From NCBI GenBank assembly GCA_024138015.1, contig JAMXBB010000009.1, positions 11,798,052 through 11,862,051 on the forward strand: a DNA stretch of 64,000 nt, read 5' to 3'. The stretch is from Lumnitzera littorea. Lineage: Eukaryota > Streptophyta > Magnoliopsida > Myrtales > Combretaceae. The number at the start of each line of letters is the position of its first letter. Within the stretch, counting starts at the first letter, position 1. Shown here one piece after another: positions 46,500 through 58,396 of this stretch. Both the position numbers and the translations under genes were made by a program. The notes under the pieces were generated by a model that saw only the letters and a list, made by a program, of their open reading frames with translations, was not told the DNA's origin and did no database searches.

Positions 46500-47377
46500 A
46501 GACCCCCAAAATCTTTTAAAGAGTGCCTTTAATCCCTTAACAACCCTTCTTTTTTTTTTTGATGACAGAGGGGTACAAGCGTATTATGACCTCATGCAAG
46601 TTATCATGAATGTATCTTAAGTCATAACTACTAGGCCAACCCCTTGGGGTCCCTTAATAACCATTTTTCTCCTTAAAAACTAACAAAAAGATACTAGTAT
46701 GTGTTAAATTACATTATTGAACCACAATATAGTAAAATATAATCGAAAAACATATTCTTCAAAGATTTGGGGTATAAGTGCTCAATTTTAAGTATAAGAG
46801 GTCTAAGTGCACATAAAGTAAATCTAAGGGAGAGTATTTACAATTTATGAAAATAAAAAATAAAAAATAAAAAGTTACTTTGGGATCGTTAAGTTGAGAG
46901 ATGTATATTTCATTCATCTTGGAATAATAACTACCACATTGATAAAAAACTGCATTTATTTAAAACAATCCCATATGTAATTTATTTACCTTATTATTTA
47001 ACATGGGTGCAACCTCCACTATTAATCATGAGTGAAATGCTTTAAAATTGTGGGTTGTATATAGTGGCTTTGCCTGACCTTGTCACAACCTATGAAGAGA
47101 TGTTTCAGGTTCTGGCGCTCCTTGGATTTCTATTAAATAGCCTTGAAGTATGGTTTTTAGGCACGGATATATATATTTCCTTTGTGATAAGATGCTACAG
47201 CAGCATAAGAAGCTGCTTAATATGTTCGCTCCTTTGATTACTTTCTTCCATAGGAGACCTATATAATAAACAAGAGGACAGAAAGTTTATACTCATTCTC
47301 TTAAATCATACAAGTCAACTACCTACTTTTGTAATGCAGATACAAATGAGATAGAATTCCTCTGATAAGTCAATAAG
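46500..47377. other. 3' flank of DUF4220 copy B
   Basis: No gene. The part at about 46990-47320 matches 51720-51960 ('gtgaaatgctttaaaattgtgggt', 'atagtggctttgcc', 'aatagccttga'), so it is the same 3' flank. Confidence 0.55.
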
Positions 47378-47612
47378 TTATCTCAAAATCAACTTATCTA
47401 TAGCATGCCTTCTGTCATCTGAAAATGATCGGTTAGGCCAAAATGTGCAAGCATAAGCCATACATGAGTAATAAGCTCTCCACCCCGTCACAACTGCTCA
47501 GCGTGGCAGTTATCTTTGCAGTGAAACGCTGCATAAAGAAGTTTCTCAGTCCATAGCTCGGAAATCATTTCCCATTTCAGATTAAGATCTTGCCTGAACA
47601 TTTCATCTAATG
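47378..47612 (-). pseudogene. DUF4220/DUF594 gene, copy B (3' end fragment)
   Basis: Only the last 75 or so codons remain. On the minus strand the fragment covers the DUF594-type C-terminus (GELITHVWLMLAHFGLTDHF-like wording with changes) and ends at a stop at 47378-47380. The start side passes directly into the upstream region of the gene, with the conserved block only about 35 bases away. An internal deletion has thus fused the 3' end to the promoter side, removing about 1.8 kb of coding sequence relative to copy C. Confidence 0.8.
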
Positions 47613-47644
47613 GAAACCATACTTCAAGAGTATTTCCTTTAAAA

Positions 47645-47684
47645 TTGAGGTGGCAAACTATCCAAATTTTTGTAGGGTGTGTTT
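47645..47684 (-). promoter_or_regulatory. Conserved upstream block, copy B
   Basis: It reads 'tgaggtggcaaactatccaa' then 'atttttgtagggtgtgttt'. The right arm of the inverted repeat seen in copies C and D is mutated here. Confidence 0.4.
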
Positions 47685-47959
47685 GTTAAACACACTTTTT
47701 TTCCGAGATTTGCCATAAGGAAAACTTTACAATTATCGAACAATAAACATCATCATAATAATTTCAAGAGATTCTTAACACTAGAGACTTTGAGTACTAA
47801 ATGGTGGTGGGAAATAACGTTAATAGCTGGTCTTCAATGTTCATGACCAATCAATACGGAAAATTTAAAAGGAAAATGAGCGTAATGATTTCCTTTTCCA
47901 AAATCGAAACTCACTTTCTCTTTTGCTATGTATATTTTCTGTGATAGTTAATTGCTACC

Positions 47960-49287
47960 TGATAAAGCCAGAAAACAAGCACTATTGCTACTGAAATTGA
48001 ATGAATGTGATCAGAAAACTAAACGAACAGAGAGATTGCAAAAACTAGGGATTATGTATTGAGCTTGAGGTGGAAGATGAAAAGAAAAACTGTTAAGTTT
48101 GTTATTTTTGGTTAGCTTTCTAAATAACTGTACAGAAGGTATATATACAGTTCACTATATACAAGTTCTAATTTGCTATACACAAGACTATAATAAATAC
48201 AATGCACTCTATGACTTCCCCTCAAGATGGAGAGTAAATGTCAATTACTCCTATCTTGCCTAAAAGATGAAGAAACTAAGGAGTAGACTACCCTTTAGTA
48301 AAAAGATCAGCAAGCTGTTGCTTGCTAGGAAGATACATTGGCAAAATGGTACCATCAGCTACATTATCACGTATAAAATGGAGATCCATTTTGAAATGCT
48401 TCGTCTGCTGATGAAAAATTGGGTTTCATGTCAGATGTATCGCAGATTGATTGTCAGAGAACAAATGAACAAGAAGTGATGAATCTTCAGGAAACTCCTT
48501 AAGTAGAGCTAAGAGCCAAATTAATTCGCAAGTAACAGCAGCAAGGGCACAATACTCAGATTTGGCAGAGCTGCATCAACCATAGACTGTTTCTTGGACC
48601 TCCAGCTAACCAGAGATTCATCGAGAATAAAACAAAAACCAGATGTAGACTGACGAGAATTTACACAACCACTCCAATCACTGTCACTATATGCACGTAA
48701 AACCAAATCAGACTTGGCAGAAAAATAAAGACCCTGTCCTGGATGTTACTTAATGTAACGCAGAACTCTTTCCAGGGAAAATAGATGAGACTGACGTGGG
48801 GCTTGCATAAACTGACTGAGCACATGTACAGAGTATGCAATGTTCGATCGTATGATAGAGAGATAAAGAAGCTTTCCAACAATATGTCTATAACGAGCGG
48901 AGTCAACAAAATAAGTGCAATTATCCTTGGAGGACAAATTGTGATTAGGAACAATGGGAGGAGAGGATGGCCAAGCACCAAGAAAACCAGAATCTTGAAG
49001 TAGATCTAAGGCAAATTTCCACTGTGACAGAACAAGACCAGTAGAAGAATGAGCCAACTCTAACCCAATGAAATACTTAAGAGTGCCCAAATACTTTGCC
49101 TTGAACTAAGTAACAAGAAAAGCTTTAAACTGATTGATAATAATAAGATTTTTGCTTGCTATAGTGAGGTCATCAACATAAACCAGTACTACAAAAAAGT
49201 CATCCCCACTGTCTTTTGTGAACAATTAATAATCAGAGTACGACTGACGAAAGCCATGTGACCAAAGACAAGTAGTAAGTTTGGCCA
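47960..49287 (-). mobile_element. Ty1/copia element, 5'-truncated (3' LTR plus RT/RNase H end)
   Basis: It lies in the upstream region of DUF4220 copy B: host sequence ends 'gttaattgctacc' and resumes 'agttggcttccatctttg', which in copy A are only about 25 bases apart. The left part (about 47960-48206) is the 3' LTR in minus orientation, followed by a purine tract (GAGGGGAAG on the minus strand). The right end stops inside RT: no 5' LTR, gag, protease or integrase. Confidence 0.8.
48477..49287 (-). pseudogene. Copia RT and RNase H fragment (broken)
   Basis: The minus-strand reading begins SQLAKLTTCLWSHGFRQSYS within RT, then VYVDDLTIAS with an intact catalytic YVDD (about 49163-49183). KYFIGLELAHSSTGLVLSQW and RYRHIVGKLLYLSIIRSNIA follow. 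RNase H reads AYSDSDWSGCVNSRQSTSGF and SLVSWRSKKQS. Stops occur at about 49229 and 49107, and frame changes near 48570. Domain order RT-RNase H at the 3' end is typical of copia. Confidence 0.85.
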
Positions 49288-49379
49288 GTTGGCTTCCATC
49301 TTTGCTTCTCATCATCATTTGTCAATAAAAACCACTAATGAGTACAACTTTTTGAGATTACTATGATAATATAAAGGTA

Positions 49380-50100
49380 TAGTTATATATTATTAGATCT
49401 ACTATTTTCATAGAGAAAGGAAAAAGAATATTTAAAATAATTCGCTTAAGCTTTGAGCTCATAGTTAAAGACTAAATATTTTATAAGTTACTTTGAGTTT
49501 TAAACTCATGATGAGATGATTAATCCACGAGGTTGTAGTGCCATTGCCTTGAGTGATTGGAATCTAACGCCTACGTATTGGAACTTATTTCCCAACCCAT
49601 GATGATTGGAGGGTGTAAATCTAGGCTATACGCGGTCTTCAAATGACTGTGTATATTGTTGCATTTAGATGGTTGCTTCATGCATATCATATTAATGGTT
49701 GCAACTTGTTTGCTATTGGTTGTTGCATGGTATGAGGGATGATCTCTCTAAAGAATGGTAGCTTGCATCCAATAGTCTTTTTTGCAGGTTATTTCAAAGC
49801 TGGAAAATTGGTTGGAGCCAAGCATGGAGTGTGTTGGACTCAGATTTTGAAGGATAGGAGTAGGGTGGCATAATATTTAGTATGAACTTAGATTGTGTGA
49901 TGAAGAATTTTAAAACATTTCTTCTTCTTCTTTCATAAAATCTCTACCCCTTTAGATTTATTTTGAACCAATAACCTTTTAGAAGGCTTTGATTACCTAA
50001 TCTTATTTTTTGGTACAAGATTCCGATTTTTTCAGCAGTCCTGACAAGTTGGATATCTGTCTTGTAGCTGTTTTCTTGACTATTAAATATATACGTTACA
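49380..50100 (+). mobile_element. LTR fragment, Del/Tekay type, plus orientation
   Basis: It is the reverse-complement relative of 32897-34260: 'gtgtaaatctaggctatacg', 'atgactgtgtatattgttgc', 'gcatggtatgagggatgatc' and 'gcaggttatttcaaagctgg'. It ends CGTTACA at 50100, the expected LTR terminus. The left end is diffuse. It lies in the upstream region of copy B. Confidence 0.65.
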
Positions 50101-50794
50101 ATTCAGTAAAATGAGTGATTATTTAGCTAGTCTTGTAACCTTTTACTTGAAGATTATTCTTATATCACAGGTGCACATGTGATATAGGAACAGAGAGTTA
50201 GAGAAGGCTATACAAAAGATGATATAGAACACGTTGAATACGAGCAAAAGAAGAAACTAAGACTGACCGAATGCAAGGATATTACAGAGACCCAGAAGAC
50301 AAAGAAAACAAACAGAAGAAGATAAAGAGCTAATCCAAAACGAGCTAAAGGAATTAGAACTAAGCAAGTGATTTCTTATTGTAAATTGTGCTTTATTCCG
50401 TTAATTGATGTAGACTTCATATTTGAAGCTTTGATGAGCAAGGGGATATGTAAAGTTTGATGAATAGAAGCTAAATGCTTATAATGTAGTGTTCAATTGT
50501 CGAATGCAGAATTAATTACAACAATATTTACGAAAAATTTTGATTAATGTGAAAAGATGGAGGATGATGAAGATGATGAAATCACGAAAAGAATAAGAAT
50601 TGTTGACGTGTGTAAGATAACAGACAAAGGGAATAACTCACCACACTGGTGAGGAAGAAATCTCTCAAAAGAGAGGATTTTCTCACTCTAACAAACTAGG
50701 GAAAGAGCCACTTTGGATCATTTCAGTAATGCTTACTAATGTTATCAGCTTCCGTACGCATAATCAACATATGGATTTCAGTATGGGAACTCCG
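50101..50794. other. Intergenic stretch between copy B and copy C units
   Basis: No gene, RNA or recognised repeat. Purine-rich in places (50190-50360). Confidence 0.4.
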
Positions 50795-51520
50795 TTTTAG
50801 ATGAGAGATTAAATCAATGTTATTTTTCTCCATCTAGTTACTTATTTGATGTGCTTGTAGGGAGTCGTATCTCTATGAATGTAAGATTTTGATTTACTCA
50901 ATCCCTCTTGATTGTAATTGATTGTGATTGATTCTCAATGATTGTGATTAGCCGCAATTGATTGTCATTGAATGTGATAACGCGATGATATGTCAACAGC
51001 TTTACTGTTTCTGGCTAGTAGTCTGGATCAGATACTAGTTTGTTTGAGTTTTCTGCCCAGCAGCTCGAGAGAGAGTCTAGGAATTCGCTACCAGTTGTCT
51101 AAAGACTAGCTTATGTTTTTACAAAATCCAGTAGCTTGAGAGGCACTAGTCATATTAATGTTGTGTGACAATAACTCATGTGGGCATGCTGTGTTTGCTA
51201 TTAGAGTATAATTTTATGGTATATGCATTTAGTAACTAAGTCATATGTATATTTCGAGCATATGATATGTGTTTGTGCAAGTTGGTGAGTATACTTAATA
51301 AGAATATGTAGCTCCGTTGGCAGGAATTGTTGTTCAACAGCATATCAGGTGTTGATAGCTATGTGGACTATAGAGATTACTATGGCATAAAATATGACAT
51401 TCGATTTGAGAAATGTATGATTTTCATGGACAATAAAGATCGTAACTGTGGTATACAACTTACTATTTCCAATTTCTTAGTACATAATAGAGGCTGTGAG
51501 AGTGTAGTTTATGTCTTAAA
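50795..51520 (+). repeat. LTR-like repeat downstream of DUF4220 copy C
   Basis: It is collinear with 40190-41030, including the 'gattgtgattgattctcaatg' short-repeat stretch at 50900-50975. It marks the 3' side of the copy C unit. Confidence 0.65.
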
Positions 51521-52136
51521 GCCAATTCAAACTTTCAGATGTCTCTAAAATTACATATGATTTTACAGAATTATCAACAATGTTAAAGGAGAGAGAATAG
51601 CCTGACTTTGCGAGGAAGGGTTGTTGGGATTGTTATGTTGAGACATATCATGTATTTTTCATCCTAGAAAATGATAACCAATACTAAAGCATTTTACCTT
51701 ATTATTTTTCAATTTTAGACACTTGAAAGTGCAGGCACAACCTCCCTGCTAACAAACATTAGTGAAACGCTTTAAAGTTGTGGGTCTTACATAATGGCTT
51801 TGCCATGCCACAACCTATAAGGGCAAGTTGCAGGTTCAAGTGCTCCGTGGATTCTATATATTCAATAGCCTTGATGTATAGTTTCCTCACTGGTAAGAAG
51901 TTGAAGCAGCATAAGAAGTTTCTTAATATCATTGTATTTTTGTAATACTTTCACAGGCCTTTAAGGGATTTCTTTCATAACAGACAGAAAGAAACACAAG
52001 CGGACGAAAATTTCATACATATACTATAAATCATACAGGTCAACAACCTCCTTTAACAATGCAGATATGGATACAGAGCGAAAAAGATGAATTTATAAGG
52101 AAAATCCTATAAAATTTTCCTTGATAAGCTGATAAT
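51521..52136. other. 3' flank of DUF4220 copy C
   Basis: No gene. 51720-51960 matches the 3' flanks of copies A and B. Confidence 0.5.
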
Positions 52137-54206
52137 TTATCTCAAAATCATCTTAGCTATAACATGGCCTTCTGTCATCTGATAATGATCAGTTAGGCCA
52201 AAATGTGCAAGTAGAAGCCATACATGAGTGATAAGCTCTCCACCTCGTCGCAACTGATGAGCATGGCGGTCTCCATTGCAGTAAAATGCTGCATAAAGAA
52301 GCACCACTACCCATAGCTTCGAAATCATTTCCCATTTCAGATTGATATTGCCTTCGAATATGCCATTTACTTTAGAAGCAACGATGCATCCATCAAATAA
52401 AACTGATTTGTTCATTCCCCCTTGAAGTTTCCTAGAGGGCAACTCAACTACCGCTTTAAGCAGTTTTTCAGGAGCTGTATTAAAACTTCTTAATGGATCC
52501 TGATCTTCTGATGCATGGCTTTCACCTTTGTCGTATAGACGGTCTTGGAAAAACTTGATTGCTTCAGCCATGGTGTCTTGAAGCCGAATCTCACCGATTC
52601 CACTGGGCAGCATAGAAGGGTGCATGACTAGCAAATAAAACATATACCTAGACAGTAGCATCCCACGCCTCAGATGCAGATTATTATGGTCCATCACATT
52701 GGCACCAGCTTTGCGATCTGAGTAGCAGCATAACTCTGAAGCAACATGCCAAGTAATGATGGTTTGATCTAATGGTCCTTCAGTACTCCATTGCAATTCA
52801 GCAGTTCCATATCCTGATAATATAGAGGTGATATGGTGTGGGTGAACCACTGGCCATTCCTGTTGCCTATATTTGTCTTTAACATGGCCAAAGATAAAGT
52901 TTTTTAGGTCATCATGGATCTCTTCGTGGAGTGTGTAATGGTACTTTTCTAACTTATTGTGCACTTTTAGAAACTTGAGCATCCTTTGACAAGCAAGTGG
53001 CCTCGTCTTCAAGCAAAAGCTTAGAAGACTAAATTGACCTGCAGAGTTTGACCATCTAGTTTGTTTACGTAACTGAAGAGAAGTGACAGCTCTAAGAAAT
53101 GAATGACTTCTCTCACCAGTGCTTAGCAATGCATCAGTCCAGTCTGAAGACAGAAGCATCGCAATGGAATATATTTCCAAAAGAATCACAACCACTAGCA
53201 ACAAGTAAGTGATCGCAAGGTCGATTTTTCTATAATGAGGCTTTTTAGCAATGGAAAAACTTGCCAACACAGCACATGTGATAGAAAAAGTGATCAAACG
53301 GCGGCTGACACCCCATTTGGAATACATCACTGTGGCCTTGCTATATAGCATGTCATACATGAATCCCAGCTCAATTTCTATGATTTTAAAAGCTTTCTTG
53401 TAAGAAATGTCCTCGAACACTGCTAGACTAGCATATCTATGCTGATTACTAAGGATAAGATTGGCGAAAAGATGCTTCAGTATTTGGATCAATCCGTAAG
53501 CTTTAACAAGTTCAGCCACATCCTTGATGGAAGAACCAGCTTTGGTGGAATAATCAGCCCTAATTACCTCCACTAGCTCATCTGGTGTCACATCGTACCC
53601 TTCAGCCTTCCTCAAGCGGTGTTCCTCTATAAATCTTGGGTGTTAGCCAGGCCTAGGATCTCGAGATGCAAGCAAGGTTTCTTTTCGTTTCTCGCTACTT
53701 GCCAACCAAAGAACCCAAGTCCTCTCCCCGTATTTAGTTACCCCTGCGATAATCATGAGGAAAGACAGTAGAGAGAGATAAGAAACTGACCATGCCATGA
53801 GGTAGATGTAAGCTGTCACCCCTGTTTGTATTGCCACTCCAAGCAAATGCCTTAACCACAATTCATTGTCTTCCAGGGCATAAGCTGTAATATTATCCGG
53901 TCCTCCTAAAAGCAGCAGAAGACATGGTGCCCAAAATGCTATGAGCCTACTTCTCTCATCCAGTTTGCCAGATTCCTCATTAGCAACTCCAAGCTTACTT
54001 GACAATATGCCAAGTGCTACGGTAGCTAGGGAATCTGCCGACAAATATGCACACCAGGTGACTATTCTGATCCAGAGATGGTGATTGAATTTTCTGCGGT
54101 TTCCTACAAGGATGAGTATAGTTTGCAAGGCAAGGCATAACAAAACCATAATCCTCAGGTCCCACTCATTCCACAGATTTCTTAATCTTGAACTAATCAG
54201 CTCCAT
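52137..54206 (-). pseudogene. DUF4220/DUF594 membrane protein gene, copy C (one in-frame stop)
   Basis: The start is the ATG at 54204-54206 (MELISSRLRNLWNEWDLRI), matching the start of copy A; the stop is at 52137. It spans 690 codons, a usual length for the family. Membrane segments are likely at residues about 19-36, 46-68, 88-100, 121-140 and 141-158, with two more in the middle (about 320-375). The family block GGPDNITAYALEDNELWLRH is at residues 101-120. The C-terminus has GGELITHVWLLLAHFGLTDH. The only break found is a TAA at codon 188 (53643-53645). Copy A has an alignable 3-base-shorter sense stretch there, so this is a point change or small insertion rather than a frameshift. No GT-AG intron covering it is evident. 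It may be a recent pseudogene, an allele, or give a 187-residue truncated protein. Confidence 0.85.
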
Positions 54207-54269
54207 TGCCTGCCTCCTCAAGAGAGGTGCTGCTTGCAATCTAAAGACTTGGCTGGGCCACGCCGGCTT

Positions 54270-56230
54270 GCTTTACTTTTTTTTTTTTTTAAATCCACTC
54301 ACTAGTGAATAAAACCATATAATTCACAAGTAAAGAGAAATTTCATGAAGGATGATCTTTTTTGTTTTGGAGCGAGGAATAAAATAGAATAGAATGGACA
54401 AGGGTTTACCGTTCCTTTTCAACCATTGATGGATGGAAATAATAGCAGTTGGAAAGAGAGAGGCAATCCGGGGGCCAGTTTAACGTGGTGGGTTTGCTCT
54501 GTAGATAAGAATCCAAAGTGCCTTGGATTCCTCCCTAGTCCTCTTTAGGTCCTATCTGTTTCTTCCTCCTCTTCTTCTTTTCATTCTTCCCTTTTTTTTT
54601 TTTTTAATATTCTTTTTTGGTCTTTTAAACATGTTATCTCTTCATATTACATTATATACTACCTTAAGTAGAAGTTAATAAGAAAAAAAAAAAAAAAATC
54701 TACCACCTAAGCGTAAACTCTTAAATTCATTACTGGTAAAGAAATCTTAAAATTTTATCTAATATTACTCTATTACGTCAAATTTATACCGTATATCGTT
54801 TTTATCCAATCTTATTATTTTTTTGGGACTTGTCTTATCTTACCTTGCACATGCATCTCAAAAATGTTGTTTCATCAAGAGGTTGTTAGTGAACAGTGAT
54901 CAAGATGTTGTTGCTTCAAGGGATATGCTTTTTGTCGACGTTGCCAAACTTCATTCAAATAGTTTATTCAAACATGTAAAAGGATGATGCGTTAAAAAGA
55001 TAAATCAAATTGAATAAGGGATTTGACTATAGTTAGATTGGACCAATTCTATAGAAGGATTAGAATTAAGTCCAATGAGATTAAATTGTATGTGTGTTTT
55101 ATAAGCAAATTTTTTATTTTTTGTTTTCAAAGGAGATATTCATTAAAATATGTAAGCATAAATGATCAATCGGTAATTGAGTTACTTATAAATAACTAAT
55201 AGCATTGTATAATATAAAAACAATACAATAACAAAAGAAGGGGGAGCATTTCCTTTGAATATTTATTGAGGTGGCAAAATCTCCACCTTTTTGTAGGGTG
55301 TGTTTAATCCATTTTTGTTTTTTTTTTCTTTGATAATTTCTTTAAAGAGAATTTTACAATTATAAAAAATTATTAGGATGATAAAGAGAATTTTACAATT
55401 ATAAAAAATTATCTGGATAATCTCAAGAGATTGGAAATACTATTGACTTTGAAAACAAATGGTAGTGGGAAATAATAATATCACTATAGAAAATATAAAA
55501 TGAAAATGAGTAGAACGATTTTCCTTCATTTTCCTTTTTAAAATTAAAAATCTTTTATACTTGTTGAGATTACTACCATATTGTTTGACACTAGTTAAAA
55601 GGTCCGTAAATATCAATTGTGAGAAAAACAAATACTTAACTCAAAATCATATGCATAAAAGCATGTTTTTCAATGCCAATATACTGATACCAAGGAACTT
55701 CTCTCCCAAATCATACAAATTATTGGTTCTGTTACCACTACCTAGCACAGAAAGCTGCTAGACAGTAGATACCCTAATTTTCTTATAATTGCTACCTCAG
55801 TATTTGCATACCTCGCAAGAGTAAGATGATTTGGTGATACCTACGTACCAATTTAAAGCACTGGACCTTCAATCACTTACCTGGTTTTTAAGTAAATAAT
55901 GACATCATCTTTTAGCTAAGGTTTCTTTGGCCGTATCTGCAAGTCAAGTCAATTTTGAGTGGTAGAAAACCATGTTTTATGTCGTATTGGCATTTTCTGC
56001 GATGGCAAATTATAATATGTTATTTTCATTCTGTTATCAAGGGACGTAGGGACCAATAAAATGGTATGTGGAGACAATGTGAAAGTAGCTAGACGTTCCT
56101 TTCATATTTAAAGGAAAAGGAAGAACATTTCCCCATAATCCGCAGAAAATAATATAATTCTATAATATTTTTTTGCCATTTGATAATTGTTAATCTAAAA
56201 GTGTTGACTTGTATACTTGGTATTTACAAA
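54270..56230. repeat. Upstream region of copy C, duplicated at 58397-64000
   Basis: It starts with a T-run and 'aaatccactcactagtgaat'. It is collinear with 58397-59818 and, after the hAT insertion, 63670 to the window end. The first part (54270-55235) has no counterpart in copy A, where the ATG lies 115 bases from the conserved block. It thus looks inserted between the gene and its upstream block. No gene. Confidence 0.85.
55267..55304 (-). promoter_or_regulatory. Conserved upstream block, copy C
   Basis: It reads 'gaggtggcaaaatctccacc' then 'tttttgtagggtgtgttt' and contains the perfect inverted repeat AGGTGG-N8-CCACCT. It lies about 1.06 kb from the ATG of copy C rather than 115 bases as in copy A. 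Confidence 0.45.
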
Positions 56231-58396
56231 TTTATACTTGTTATATAATATTCCTATCCTTATAGGTTAGAATTTTGATTAAAACTCATCAAATGAATAA
56301 CTTATTTTGATGAAATATGCCGGTTTGAACTTAAAACCTTTCTATTTTGGAACGCGTTAAATTTCCCATGTCCCTTTTAATATTTAGCAATAACTAAACA
56401 ATAATTAGAACGTGGAAAGTGATTGTAGATGGTTTGCAAGGTAACTAGTGACTGTGTAGGAGGTAACATCAATTCGCTCTAAAATGCTTTGATGCAGTGT
56501 CTAACTATACATCTAGTGATAAGCAATCTTTTAGCATAGTGCGTTAAGAGAGTTATCAAATCCGGGCATGTTCTAATTATTAAGAATGACTAGAATGGCA
56601 TCTTCCTACCGATATCATGAAAAGTTTGGTTCGTCCCTTTATGTTTATTGTTACATAAAATAATTAGATAATATAGAATTAGAAGGTGAGAAGTGATTGA
56701 AGATGGTCTATAAGGCTTGTTTAGGAGATAAATAATGACTCGAAAACCTAGAGGTAGCCAATTCTCCCTATCAAGGAACCGCAGCTGGTCTGACATATTA
56801 TTCGGGTAAGGCATAGTAATGATATTGGTACGATATGATGCAATAGGCTATTATATTTATATATAGATTCAATTGAAGAACACTTGTTGTTACGGTTTAG
56901 TTTGCTCTCATTTTATGTCATAATATGTTCGCAATCTCTATTTTAGAAAACTTTTTAATATGTATACAAGTCCTAGTTTTTTTGCGATGCATTAGACATA
57001 TTGATAGGTATCAAATTCCTTAGTTCACTTCAGTATTTCATTGTGGCTTCAAGGAGAATTGCAGGGGATGTAAAGACTTGTTAATGATTTTTCATTGTTT
57101 ATGAGACATTAATTTAAGTTTATTTTATTATTATGACATTTAGTTAGTGAATAATTATTTAGAGTTTCATTGCCCCAAATATTCTCTATAACCATTAATC
57201 CTTAACAAAAATAAAAAAACATTAAATATTAAAGATATCCATAAAACTAAATAATAATAAATGATAATTTTTTCTCAAGTTAATTTTTTTGGTTATTTTA
57301 TTTGGGAAGAATGGTAAATAAGTCATGGAAGGACACGTTAAAGTCTAGGAGCTCAATATTAATGAAAGACCAGGCATAGACCAAATGAGGTAAGAGTATA
57401 CACAACAACGACAGCAATCCCACAATCTTGAGCTACGTTGTTGCAAGAAGAGGAAAAATAAAGTGGATCTAAAATAATTATAATTCGTATTTTGGATACA
57501 TTCTGTATATGTTAAGAATAACATAATAGGTATATAAACCACTGGAAAGACTGAAAAAAAACAAGAAAAACTACTAATTCATCTTGCCTCGATTCAATCA
57601 AAAATGGGATTCTTGGCTAGAGAAAGGTTTTCCAAGTTCGAAGTACCATTTTAACAAAAAAGAATCTCATCTTGAACCAATCTTATCTGGGATTGCAAAA
57701 CCCAAGTTTATCTATGAAGAAATCTAATTATATTAATATCTAGAATTGATTTCTTCTATGTAATACTAATCAATAGAACTTTCTTCAAACTTTAATTTGT
57801 ATTTTTCAAAAAGAAATCTCTGATTAAAGATAGAACAAGATCCGTTTTGTATCATATCTAAGGGATTCCTTGGTTTAGGCTAACAATCCCTTCTGTCGTA
57901 TATGTAACTCGTGATTTATACATATTCCCTATTAAAATGGTAATACTTACTATCAAAACTAGTTTAGAAAATCAAACCATTAATATGGATATATAAAGAT
58001 GAATTTCGTTTGAAAAATATATAGTTGCTATCTTTGGTGAAGTCTCTTTTATAATTAATTTTCCACCATAAAATGTAGTTGGAGTAATGAAACGTAGTTG
58101 GTCCTTATCTCATCAATCAAATTTATAATCAGTAGAGCTAAGGCCGTTACAATTGACTGAAAAGGTTTAGGTCAGAAGGAGGTAAACTAAAATAATACGA
58201 ACTATAAATATCACCAAGAGAGATTGGCATTCAAGCATTTATAGATAAGGTTTTTTGATCTTCCCTTTCTAGAAGTACGATAGAAAGTGGTCCCTTCCAA
58301 CATTCATGTATTGGTAAGTTTAATGCTTACATATGAATAGGACCTTGTACCAATTCTCCAACAGTAAAGCCATCCAACCATTGATCCTACCAATAA
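56231..58396. other. Intergenic stretch without a gene
   Basis: No coding frame with family resemblance. 57560-57960 has a different texture, with denser unique sequence; it reminds me weakly of plastid intron or spacer DNA, which I cannot confirm. Confidence 0.35.

Noticed and set aside
53616..53660. An intron hiding the stop in DUF4220 copy C
   Set aside because: No GT-AG pair around the stop keeps the frame, and copy A shows colinear coding sequence there.
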